Below, piece by piece: positions 1-9,496 of a DNA stretch of 64,000 nucleotides (position 1 is the first letter of the stretch; each line of letters starts with the position of its first letter). This stretch comes from Sistotremastrum niveocremeum HHB9708 (lineage: Eukaryota; Basidiomycota; Agaricomycetes; Sistotremastrales; Sistotremastraceae). Location: assembly GCA_001630475.1 (NCBI GenBank), contig KV419397.1, forward strand, positions 813,758-877,757, read 5' to 3'. The notes under the pieces are model-generated. The model did not search any database. It saw only the letters and a program-made list of their open reading frames with translations, and was not told the DNA's origin. The position numbers and the translations under genes were made by a program.

Positions 1-842
1 TCCTCGAGCGTATGAAAATGTTGGAGATCCTTGATATCACTATGGGCCCTCAGAAGAAAGGCAGAACTCGAAGCGTCGCAACACAAAATCAGCTCTCGTC
101 CGCAGCGACAAATATTCCTATCCGTCTCCAACGTCTTAAATTGACAGACTACGCAGCCGTCGAGATCGGCTATCTCTTAAGACGTCTTCGCTCAAGTTTC
201 TCCTTCGACGTCGAGTTACACATCATCAATCCTGATGAAAGTGACAAATTCCTCGTCACATTCTATCCGTCTATGAATTTAGCGAAAAGCCTCACGGTTT
301 TTCCAGGGTCAAAAATATCTTATATCTTTGACGGCACCACTGAGCACATCTTTACCTTGGAAACCTCAATGTGCAACATCTTCGGCGTACATTTGTCGGG
401 GGCATCATGGTACAACCTCCGAGAACTTTGTGTCCACGATTGCGTGGGTGGGGTTTCACTCCCTGCATGGCGTAAATTCCTGACCGCCGCTCCTTACCTG
501 GTGTCCGTCGCAATGCGTTCTTCAGCGACGACTTTCCTGCAGGCGGTGCTGCAGTCAAAAGAACCGCGTTTCGCCAATGACTTGCGCGAGTTGGATCTGA
601 GACGATCTCGTGATCATCCCCGGAATGCTCTCCTGGGAATATTGCGCCAGCCGGGAAGAACGCATCTTCGCAAGCTTTGGATTGACGAGAACAGTGTCTG
701 GGCTGCGTCGGCGTCGAATTTGAGGATGTATGTTGAGGAGTTGATCATCGAAAAGAATGAACCACCACGAGTTCCTCTTTGGTCTAAGCAGAACGGTGGC
801 TTGGCATTGACGACGGAGAGATCCGGTTTCGCCTGTCAATGA
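1..842 (+). CDS. F-box/LRR-like protein, 3' part only
   Basis: The frame is open from the window edge, so the 5' end lies outside; the first Met inside is at position 12. About 276 residues are visible before a TGA at 840-842. The sequence has the loose leucine-rich pattern of basidiomycete F-box C-terminal regions: repeated 'L+ELDL', 'LRELCVHDC' and 'LRKLWIDEN' strands spaced 25-40 residues apart. The F-box itself, if present, would be upstream and unseen. Proteins of this kind normally act as substrate receptors of SCF ubiquitin ligases; that role is inferred from family resemblance. The gene converges on the chitin synthase gene, with only 224 bp between the two stops. Confidence 0.55.
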   Translation, partial: LERMKMLEILDITMGPQKKGRTRSVATQNQLSSAATNIPIRLQRLKLTDYAAVEIGYLLRRLRSSFSFDVELHIINPDESDKFLVTFYPSMNLAKSLTVFPGSKISYIFDGTTEHIFTLETSMCNIFGVHLSGASWYNLRELCVHDCVGGVSLPAWRKFLTAAPYLVSVAMRSSATTFLQAVLQSKEPRFANDLRELDLRRSRDHPRNALLGILRQPGRTHLRKLWIDENSVWAASASNLRMYVEELIIEKNEPPRVPLWSKQNGGLALTTERSGFACQ

Positions 843-1066
843 AAGATAGGTTACCCAACCGGGTTCATTGATCTACATATGAACAAAGGGTATCACTATC
901 CAACTGCAGTACCGTACAACAAATAACACAAAAATCAAGAAGTTCCAAAAAGAAAGCTATGTCACAGACACGAACTAAGAATTCCTAAAGCGAATTGGAA
1001 AAGAAGATAAGCAACTAACGATAACGCGTAACGTAAGGAATAAGATACAGCCCTGCGGGCAGCTGC

Positions 1067-4000
1067 CTAATGGCCGAATAATCTGAAGATAAGGTAAAGC
1101 GTTGATCCGATGAATCGAATCAAGCTGAGGCCAGCGCTGTGACGATATGTCAGCTCTGTAACTTATGACCGGCATCGGAGGCATATACGTACAGAGCCCA
1201 GAAAAGGAAGGTGAGGTAAGGGTTGAACGTTGCGTCATTATGCTCTTGAACGTGATCTGCAACCCACGTCGTAAAGGCAGTCGACGTGAACCTAGGTACG
1301 CCGTCAGAATCTTCTGGTAAGCCAAAATCGAAACAAACGTACACAACGATCATAAGCCTAACACCCAGAGCATCAGCAACAACATTACTGGACACAGAGC
1401 AATATACACACATATTCGTCCCAACCCAAGCCAGCACAACATTCGTCCTACTATTCCGATCTCTATCCTGCTGCTTCGTCTCCGCATCCCGATGTTGTTT
1501 CTCCTCCGCCGGTTTATGCCGCAACGAACTTTGACTTGCGATCCAGAGACTGTCGACGTCTTCGCGGGCTGTGACCATTTCGACTTCCATCATTGTTTTG
1601 CCGTCGGATCCTTTAACTTGTTTTGCTCCGCCGAGGTCTTTTGCGGCACCGTTGTCGCTGCATGATCCCTGATAAGTATTGGTCATGACTCCCAAATCAC
1701 AGAGGCATACCCTTTGGTTCCCCAGGTCACGTCATGCCTGAAAAGAAGGGTGTAAGTTGAGGCCAACCCAGAAGTGAAAGGAGACCAACAAATTGCCTGG
1801 ATATTGCAGCTCAATATAAACCCGTAAGAGAAAACGAAGAGACGACTCACACATGGCGTACATCACTATTGGAAAAAAACAACCCACGTTAGCATGTGTA
1901 CGTAATCAGAGGAGAAGCCGTACTCAGAATGTTGACATCTAACGAACTTTATGTCAGCATCATGGCCACAAACGGGCTCAAGGTTCGAGAACTCACAGCT
2001 CGGAAGAAGGAACATGTATTGGACAAATGAAGTAATCATGTGCCAAGGTTCGAGATGCATGATGGACCCGATGAGGTAAAGTCCATAGGTTGCCGCGAGC
2101 GATACGACCTAAAACGCAATTTTAAGTCTTGCAAAGTGTTCGGTGTGAAAGAACTCACAATCTCGCGGAATGTAGTATTCGTCTGAATCAAACTAGAAGA
2201 ACCCGCTCAGATAACGTGCTCAATTCAATCGACGGTATCGGAGACATACTGTCCGATGTTCTCCCAACCAGCAAGTGTATGAGGCACAGCAAGGTAGACT
2301 GTGAATCCAGCACACCAAAGAGTGATGATATTGCAGAACCCGAAGAGGATCATAGCGAGGGAGTAGGTCCATTTCGAGCCTTGAGGTCGGTTGCCTAGGG
2401 AACACACGACTACGACGAAGAGGAGTGCGATGTAGAGCTGTCAGTCCATGAGTTAGGTACATGCGTTATGGGAGAGGTGTGATTGAAAGCTTGCCTTCAA
2501 GATTACTTCGAAGACGTCGTGACCTGCACCGGAGGAAAGGAAATTGAAAGCGTCAGTCTTAGGATCAGCAGTTGCCGAAGAGACGAGCTGTATCACATCA
2601 CAATATGATTGAGTTGTGAGAAAATGATGACAATCGAAAGAACTCACGAAGAAGAAAGCCAAGTAGAAATTAGCAAGAGAAGTCCACGTAAAAAGGAGTT
2701 GAACAGCATTATATATGAACTCGATCTAATCCCCATCAACGACTCTCCGAACTAAGAGAGCAAAGTGCAACTCACCTGGAGCACCAACTTGCGAAGCGGA
2801 TTATGTCCCGAAGTACATATCCTGAGCATGAACACAGTAGCATGGATAGCCGCGAACAAAGAGCCGTTAAGCCATCTTCGACGTTGAGAGATGAACTCGG
2901 GAACGGTGGTGGGGACGTCGGTTGACGCTTTGGCGCTCTTGACGTATTTCAATGTCCAGGCTTCCCTCTTCTTCGTCACGATTTCGAAGCAGAGGATACG
3001 ATCTTCGGCGAGGTACATGTTGCGTTCTAGTAATGGCAGCAGCCAACACGTGAGTGAGCTGTTCAAATGAGGATGCCACCGACAGACGTACCAAACAATC
3101 CGGCCCCATTGGCGCCTCCGCCATGCATGGTCTCTCCCTTGAAGTAACTCGCCAACGGTCCTTTCCCATTCGGCCCATTCTGCAACGCCTTATACCTATA
3201 CGCCGAGAAAGCCCCAGGAAGCACAGAGATATATCCAAAGACACTCTCAAGTGGCTTATCCAAGATATTGCTCATCTTATACTCGAAGTTCTGAGACGCA
3301 GCCAATGGAGAGGTCAGGAGCAAAGAGCAACCTCTGCCGGTATCGACGCAGATTTCACCGCAGGCTCCGCCGACGCCGGAGTGCTTGTCGAAGCATTTCC
3401 AGAGGTGATAGATTGATGTTCCAGTGGGCTTCGTTCCGACGTCTAGGAGGATACAGACGTTGGGATTAATGAGAGGACCGAAGGCGTTGAAGAACCAGCT
3501 GATGGTAGTTGGGAGCCCCGTCAGAATCATGCGTGAGATCGTACGATGGTCACCAACCGGTGTGAATTGAGCTTCTTCTTGTTCTGCTCTTTCAGACAGA
3601 AGAGAATCTGGATCGGGCAGGCACTGCGGCCGATCTCGCCGCTTTCGCTGACAGTTACTTGCGAAGTATATCTAGATCCATTGAGATTTCGGACAAACGA
3701 CGTGTTGACAAGCGACTTACTCGAAAATGTGAGCGGTGACTTCTTTGCCGCCAACAGAATCTTTCGCGATGCCATCTTGATAACATCCCATCTAAAAAGC
3801 GGAGGCTGAGCAAAGGAAATGTCTTCAGTATGTACGGTACATACCAAGGTCAAGACTTGCAGCGTCCGCTTGTTGATCTTCTTTCGGCCATCTGAGACAA
3901 TGCATACAACCACTTTCTTCCATCCTTCAGGTCCCCACATCTTAGAGCTAGACCTCGAGCAAAGATGTGCGATATTCTTGATGACTCTTCATACCTCGTT

Positions 4001-4788
4001 AGGATACGCCATATGTGCAAAATGGCGAAAGACAACGTACGCGTTCATAGTCTTCACGAACAGGCCCTCGTCTTCGTTGTACATTGTCATCACGATGAAG
4101 AGTTCGGTGTGACGATTGTATAGGTATTGACGGAGAGAGTATTTGGATGACATGAATTGATCGGGGTCGCATGTAGCTGCTGTATATCGCATCTTGGTCA
4201 TTTCTTCGCTTCGGTCGTTTCCAAGGATATGGGATGGGACGGGGACATCGAGGACTAAGTTGCCCTGAAAGAGCTCGACTTGACGCACAGACTGAAGGTA
4301 GATGATTGGCTTTAGTTCATGCCTTCGTCACCGAGATAAAGAGCAGTGCTTACCCGTCTTTTCATAAGCTGGTCTCTCGTATTGCTATACCCCGAATTAC
4401 TCCCACTATCATAGCGATTATTTCCAGGCCTCGTAGTAAGTCCAGCCGTCGTCCTCGAAGGTGGATAATTCGAAGGCAAACTAGGCATCGGAGGCGCATT
4501 ATTATAGTTCACTTGAGTCATCTCATACTGTGTGAGATGAGCTTGAGAAGTATTCGTCGACATGTACGATTTCGCATCCCAATTCGACTGTTCGTGATCA
4601 TATTCAAATTGAGATTGAGGTTGCGGTTGAGGTTGAGAATGAGCGTAATAAGGGTCGTGCTCAGGCTGAGTCGGAGGATAAGGAGCGAAGCTATCGGGAC
4701 CACCTGGGTTCCCGTATGCGTTTTGCTGGTGTTGATTATAGCGAGCGTTGTTGCCGTACGCGTTATAGGGCTGGCCTTGGTACGACAT
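1067..4788 (-). CDS. chitin synthase, division 1 (class I-III type)
   Basis: Membrane glycosyltransferase that polymerises UDP-GlcNAc into chitin at the plasma membrane. The start at 4788 opens a Gln/Tyr/Pro-rich cytosolic N-terminus. A short intron (4292-4353) leads to the chitin synthase N-terminal domain ('[14 protein letters not shown]', '[15 protein letters not shown]'), then '[17 protein letters not shown]', '[18 protein letters not shown]', '[19 protein letters not shown]', 'LAEDRIL' and the catalytic '[11 protein letters not shown]'. Hydrophobic segments follow. The last exon, after an intron with donor GTACGT near 1190, encodes '...[19 protein letters not shown]' and stops at 1067-1069, matching the usual family C-terminus. 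There are about a dozen exons with 45-60 nt introns; no interruption was seen. The exon 2/3 junction gives the family motif '[11 protein letters not shown]', which supports the model. Identity is very secure; the subclass is not. Confidence 0.93.
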
Positions 4789-5101
4789 GGGTAAAGGAAG
4801 GTGGTGGGACGGGAGAAGGAGAAAGTGGGAGATAATGAAGTTGAATTCCTAGTTTGGAACGAAATGCAACATGAGAGGCGCTTGTGGGCGCGTATTTGTT
4901 GACGGAATGGAAGCTATTTCCGGACTAACGCCGAGTGCTATTTCAAAGCGGAAACAAGGTTGGAAAGGCAACGCCAAATTTGACGCTATCTCAAAGCGTT
5001 GTCTCAAAGCCATCGAACGACTTACTTAGGGATTCTGTGTCTCTAGAGTCTCCGGAAGACAGTTCTCCATTTCAGCTGAGTTGTAATGTACTATACATCG
5101 A
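4789..5101 (-). promoter_or_regulatory. chitin synthase upstream region
   Basis: 313 bp between the chitin synthase ATG and the LINE insertion. It holds three spaced AAAGCG/AAAGCC-type repeats (within 4951-5015), two of them preceded by CTC, and pyrimidine-rich stretches just upstream of the start, but no clear TATA box. The LINE inserted 5' of this segment now forms the distal border of the promoter. Its regulatory role is inferred from position only. Confidence 0.35.
5087..5101. repeat. LINE target-site duplication, 3' copy
   Basis: The 15-mer TGTACTATACATCGA occurs here and again at 6408-6422, exactly flanking the LINE remnant. The neighbouring bases differ on both outer sides, as expected for a target-site duplication made by target-primed reverse transcription. 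Confidence 0.85.
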
Positions 5102-6407
5102 GAGAGAGAGAGATATTTCGTATTTGTATACCGCAGGGGGCAAGCGCTAGTGGAGCCCAGACGCGGTCGGCCAGAGGCCGGCTATCTACTGTAGTCTAAT
5201 ATACATAGTGTTAAATTACATGAGATGATGAGGAGAATATGGGTATGAGATTGAGAATGTTGCGGATCGAAATGGGCAGTGAAAATGACGGATGTGAAGG
5301 TGAAATGGAGTTTTAGGAAGATGATCCTCTTGGGTGGGTCTCGCGGCCACTTGTTTTTGTGAAGGCTTCGCTACGGCGAATGAATTCCGCCAAAGCCTCT
5401 ATCCCCTCTGGTTCGCCCAGCAGGCGCTGTAGCGATAAGTCTCGGTCGAACGCACGAAGAATTTCGCGGTCTTCTTCGTATAACGGGCACTCTTGGATGA
5501 TGTGTGCGCGGGTTTGGAGGGTTTCGCCACACGGGCAGTCCGTACTCTCTGTTGGCACAAAGTCGGCGTAATATTCGCCTATGAATGTGTGGCCTGTCCG
5601 ACATTGTAGCGTGCGTCCATACACTTTTCTCGGAAGCCTCTCGAAATGTTTCTTGAGTCTCCACGAGGGTGTCATTCTGTTGGCTGGAGCGAAGCGACGA
5701 GAGGGGATCGTAGAGCTCCAGCGTTCCGTCCACGTTCGGAGGGCTTCCTCTTTAGCTGTTCGTTTAAGATGGGCAATAGTTGCGCCAGTCTCAACGTCGC
5801 TGTTTGTAGCCTCTTTTGCTAGTTCGTCTGCGCGTTCATTGCCTTGGATCCCCTCGTGTCCCGGCACCCATTCGACAGTTGTTTGTACCCCTCGTTTGTT
5901 CAGCTCGTGTTCGGCCCATCGAAAGAGTAGAGAATGGGCTTGCGCAGGGTGGCATTCAGGGTCTCGGATGCTGGCTATTGCAGCTTGGTTATCTGCGAAA
6001 AGAAACAGCTCGGTCAGTAAGATGTTCTCGCTTTCGATTAGTTGCTTAGCCATGTTGATTCCTGTGGCCAGTGCAGTCATTTCTGCATCGTAGACCTCTG
6101 ATTTTGATCCCATGGAGATCTTTATATATGTCAGCTCCGTGCCTTTCCAATAAAACACCGCTGATGCGCCGACCCGTCTCTCGCCGTTTTCCTCAACCAT
6201 CGATCCATCCGTGTAGACCACCATCTTCGTAGGATCTGCCATCAACTCTGCTGCTCTCCGGATATGCTCCCGTGCAGCTGCTTTCTTCTTCGGCCTTGGT
6301 GTCCTGCTGAGCTTGGTTGGGATCTTGGAATATTCCCATGGTGCGGTTACGAATGGGTTGAGGCGCTCGTCTGATTTCCCCAGACCCTGACACATCCGTG
6401 TCAGTCT
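5102..6407 (-). mobile_element. 5'-truncated non-LTR retrotransposon (Tad/I-like LINE) with RNase H domain
   Basis: A 1.3-kb insertion on the minus strand, bounded by a 15-bp target-site duplication. Its 3' end (5102-5112 on the plus strand) is a short AG/CT dinucleotide run instead of poly(A). Only the last part of ORF2 remains: linker, RNase H and a C-terminal Cys/His knuckle. There is no reverse transcriptase or endonuclease, so it is a dead-on-arrival copy. It sits about 80 bp past the stop of the F-box gene at 6501-7967, in the same orientation, and 313 bp upstream of the chitin synthase start. The exact TSD and intact frame suggest a fairly recent insertion. Confidence 0.85.
5313..6407 (-). 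CDS. LINE ORF2 C-terminal fragment: RNase H and zinc knuckle
   Basis: The frame continues open into host DNA up to 6500, but element sequence begins at 6407. The RNase H acidic residues are in order: D in 'VVYTDGS', E in 'VYDAEMTAL', D in 'LFADNQAAI', D in 'GNERADELAKEA', with 'VEWVPGHEGIQGN' before the last. The tail carries 'TDCPCGETLQTRAHIIQECP', a C-x-C...H...C pattern typical of the C-terminus of Tad/I-clade LINE proteins. RNase H removes the RNA template during element integration. All catalytic positions look intact although the rest of the protein is missing. A host RNase HI is unlikely given the knuckle and the flanking duplication. Confidence 0.85.
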   Translation of the reverse strand, partial: RLTRMCQGLGKSDERLNPFVTAPWEYSKIPTKLSRTPRPKKKAAAREHIRRAAELMADPTKMVVYTDGSMVEENGERRVGASAVFYWKGTELTYIKISMGSKSEVYDAEMTALATGINMAKQLIESENILLTELFLFADNQAAIASIRDPECHPAQAHSLLFRWAEHELNKRGVQTTVEWVPGHEGIQGNERADELAKEATNSDVETGATIAHLKRTAKEEALRTWTERWSSTIPSRRFAPANRMTPSWRLKKHFERLPRKVYGRTLQCRTGHTFIGEYYADFVPTESTDCPCGETLQTRAHIIQECPLYEEDREILRAFDRDLSLQRLLGEPEGIEALAEFIRRSEAFTKTSGRETHPRGSSS

Positions 6408-6422
6408 TGTACTATACATCGA
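6408..6422. repeat. LINE target-site duplication, 5' copy
   Basis: Second copy of TGTACTATACATCGA, matching 5087-5101 exactly. The 78 bp from 6423 to 6500 are original 3' flank of the adjacent F-box gene. Confidence 0.85.
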
Positions 6423-6500
6423 ATACAGGAATGAAATGAGAAGTTGAGAACGGCACGACACAGACGGAAGAAGTAGCCAAAATAGCAATATCAATATCAA

Positions 6501-7967
6501 TTAGTACATACGTCGTCTATTAAAAGGATGAGACCGAAATTCAGACGCGTTAGCCTGACGATCCGGATAGATCGCCTCCCTAGCATAAACATTCTCCAAA
6601 TCCCTCTCCATCAACACATTACCCAACCCTAACGCCTGTTCAACAACAGGCTTGCTTCCCTCCATCGTCAACATCTCATGGAACGTCCTTCCAGAAGAGA
6701 AAAATGATAAATCGACAGGATTCACCAATTTCTCGAACGCCACGTCGATTTGAGCGAATGTGTAGCGCATTAGGACGCTATCGTATGCAACGGCTTTGAA
6801 TATTCGAAGGCTTGGGAATTGGAGTTTTAGTTCGTGACTTGCATAATCGATCATTGCAGCACCGCCGATCTCTAGGGTTCCGCGGTATGTATCGATGCAA
6901 TGTTGTTGAAGCCATAAGGAATCGAGTTTCACGATCAATGTATGAAGCTTGGGGAATTCATATCTGATATCCGTCTTCATAGATTGTAAGAACAAGAAAA
7001 TGACAAAGGGAAGAGAACTCACATTCACGACACCATATGGTAAATTCAACTGGAGTCCAGACAGGATCTCGAGATTCGGAAATGCGCTTTCGTAAAGGGT
7101 GAAGCATGATAAATCCCGCGTCATTCCAACGATAATGAGTCGCGTGATATTGACGAACGGACCACTTGCGCTCGTCAATATCTTAGGGTACTGAGGTGGT
7201 TGACCCATAATCCCGAAGAGCTCCAAATCGGTATCCCAAGAAGTTCGTTCGAACGCATGTCCATTTATGACGAGATCCTCAACTGTATTCGGACAGAAAA
7301 GTCGAATAGACTCCATATCTCCACGAAAGGTCTTCAGGTTCGAGAACATCCCTGATGATCGGACGTTCTTGATAACGCGCTGTGCATGGAATTCGGAGGG
7401 GATCGTCCATAATGTTCCGAAGAAAGTGAGATGTTGGAGATTGGGACATGATGCGAGGAAATTGAGGATGCAAGGGAAAGCTTCATCCTCTATCCCAATC
7501 GTCGACCAATAAAGTTCGACGCTCCTCAACGAACTATACACTGCATCCACAGAGAAAAGCGACATCACACCATTCGGATACGTCGAGCCAGTAACGATGA
7601 ATAGATGTTGGATAGAAGTGGCGCGTTGGAAGAAATCGGCAAGGAGGATTATAGCTTCTTCCGTACATCGTTCAGCGAAGATGGATATGTAGAGGTCTCG
7701 GACGTATTCTGCATACGCTGCGAGTCGGGCGAGTTTTTCTTCCCAGAATGCCATCTGACGCAGATCGTCTAGTGCGATTCGGGTTACGGATAGAAGGACG
7801 CGGATGGCTTCTTTACGCCAGGTTCGCGAGACCGTTGAGAGGGAGGTGAGGTTCTGCTCTTCGACTCGCAGTTGTTCGAAGTAGGATTCATCTTTGATGG
7901 TTGGTGGTGGATTTCTTATGTTTTCCAGGATTAATGCGACGATTTCTGCGGGGAGATTCATGGGCAT
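6501..7967 (-). CDS. F-box protein with LRR-like C-terminal region
   Basis: The N-terminus 'MPMNLPAEIVALILENIRNPP' (start 7967; a second Met is at 7961) followed by '...LTSLSTVSRTWRKEAIRVLL' is a degenerate F-box as found across Agaricomycetes, which would bind Skp1. The rest is irregular leucine-rich sequence ('NLQHLTFFGTLW', 'NLKTFRGDMESIRLF', 'LEILSGLQLNLP'). A 48-nt intron without a stop (6975-7022, GTGAGT donor, ATGAAG acceptor) probably interrupts 'VVN|TDIRYEFPKLHTL'. It sits after the 'LLSGC/ILSG' motif, near where the paralogues at 34-39 kb carry a 51-nt intron. The spliced protein is about 472 residues. The role as an SCF substrate receptor is inferred from the family; the substrate is unknown. 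Confidence 0.8.
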   Translation of the reverse strand: MPMNLPAEIVALILENIRNPPPTIKDESYFEQLRVEEQNLTSLSTVSRTWRKEAIRVLLSVTRIALDDLRQMAFWEEKLARLAAYAEYVRDLYISIFAERCTEEAIILLADFFQRATSIQHLFIVTGSTYPNGVMSLFSVDAVYSSLRSVELYWSTIGIEDEAFPCILNFLASCPNLQHLTFFGTLWTIPSEFHAQRVIKNVRSSGMFSNLKTFRGDMESIRLFCPNTVEDLVINGHAFERTSWDTDLELFGIMGQPPQYPKILTSASGPFVNITRLIIVGMTRDLSCFTLYESAFPNLEILSGLQLNLPYGVVNVSSLPFVIFLFLQSMKTDIRYEFPKLHTLIVKLDSLWLQQHCIDTYRGTLEIGGAAMIDYASHELKLQFPSLRIFKAVAYDSVLMRYTFAQIDVAFEKLVNPVDLSFFSSGRTFHEMLTMEGSKPVVEQALGLGNVLMERDLENVYAREAIYPDRQANASEFRSHPFNRRRMY

Positions 7968-9496
7968 GGTCGAGTCAAGCTACTATATTCAAGTTGAACT
8001 TGGCATAGGCCGTAGTCGGGATTCACAGTCCCGTTTAGCCACCTGAATCAGACCCTGATGAAAGATGCTTAGTTCACTACAAGTTCAAAATCAATACGAA
8101 CGTACGAACGCAGCAAGAGCTCGCGAGCTGAAGCTGAAGACTCAGAACCTGAATTGGCAGAGTTAGTAGACGCTGTTTGCCTCTATTTGCTAACACGCGC
8201 ATCCGCCGACCACACTGCTCGACCACGAAAATCAGAAAAAAAAACCACATGTACGACGACCCGATTAGACTCTTGGAATCCGGCTTGATCGCTCTCTGTC
8301 ACCCAGTCGCTGTGGTAATTCCCGACTTTGTTTTGTGGGTGCGACCAGAAATCTGGAAGAACGGAATCCACGACATCACTTGATGAAAGATCGATGGTCT
8401 CATCTGCTACTCGATCGTTATACTGTCAACAGTCAAGCTCATCTTGAGATACATCCTCCGATCCTACTTGCACGTCGCTCTAGAAATACTCTGAACGATT
8501 CACGGCTCTTTTGACCGAGACCTCTTCCATTGTTGCTGAACGTAGTACCGGGGCCTGCAATCTACCATGACCTCAATTTTGAACTCAAGTCTACTAGGAA
8601 GAGTCCTTTTGAGTCTGCTATCAGAGTCTCGCCTCTCGGTGGCTCAGTGATACCAAAACCTGTGGCTGGCAAGAACAGCAATGGGAGCACGCCTCCTATT
8701 CATCCCTCGTTCTATGGAGTTCAAACAGAAGAAACCCGTTCGCTTGTGCTTCTTGTGTGTCTCAGCATCATAATACATTGGCCCATTGCTGCCCACTGTA
8801 CATCTAGTCCTCGTTCGCAGATTGAAAGCCCTTCAAGCTAGTGCATCGATCTAGGCGATCTCGGTCAACTCTCCATCACTCGAGATATTCGCTCTGACAT
8901 GTCGTTTGCCTTTCTTCATTCGATGCTCCTCGCCTGACCTTCAGTCAATTTGTGTGAATTCAATTCAAACCCGCCAATACCGCACTTCAGAGATGGCGAC
9001 AAGCTTTGAAGTTTGGGAAGATATTGTGACAAAATCAGATACTAGTACATCGTTCCTGCAATATTGAATGTAGTCGACCGATTAGCGAAGTCCCCTTGAA
9101 TATATTCAACTTTACCTGCACTAATTTTCCTCGGCTCGGACGTCGGACCTGCGGAGGCTCGACCGGCTTGACCGTCGTTCTGCACAACGATATTCACGAC
9201 GACAGTGAAGCAGCTTCACTTCGAAAATATTCACGATACGTTGTACTGACATATGAGATTTATCATGCAATGCACCCTAGACCAACTCCTACTTTCCATT
9301 CTTCCCAGACTTTTTCTCACTGAATGCGAGATATTCACCCAAGAATTTGCTGGCGTCTAGCAGCACTGCATGGGATGAATTCGATTCCACGGTGCACTGG
9401 TAGGCGTACTAGCACCTGTGTTAGTCCTACGCACTGTCCGCTTCTTCACTTGTCTATCAACCTGCGAATCCACTCGCTCGTCCACCCAGGTATTCC
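7968..9496. other. intergenic region, no gene recognised
   Basis: 1.5 kb between the divergent F-box and NLR genes. Only short unsupported frames occur, none with codon structure, homology or splice support. The last 200 bp before 9497 are CT-rich, compatible with a promoter for the NLR gene. No repeat was seen. Confidence 0.5.
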
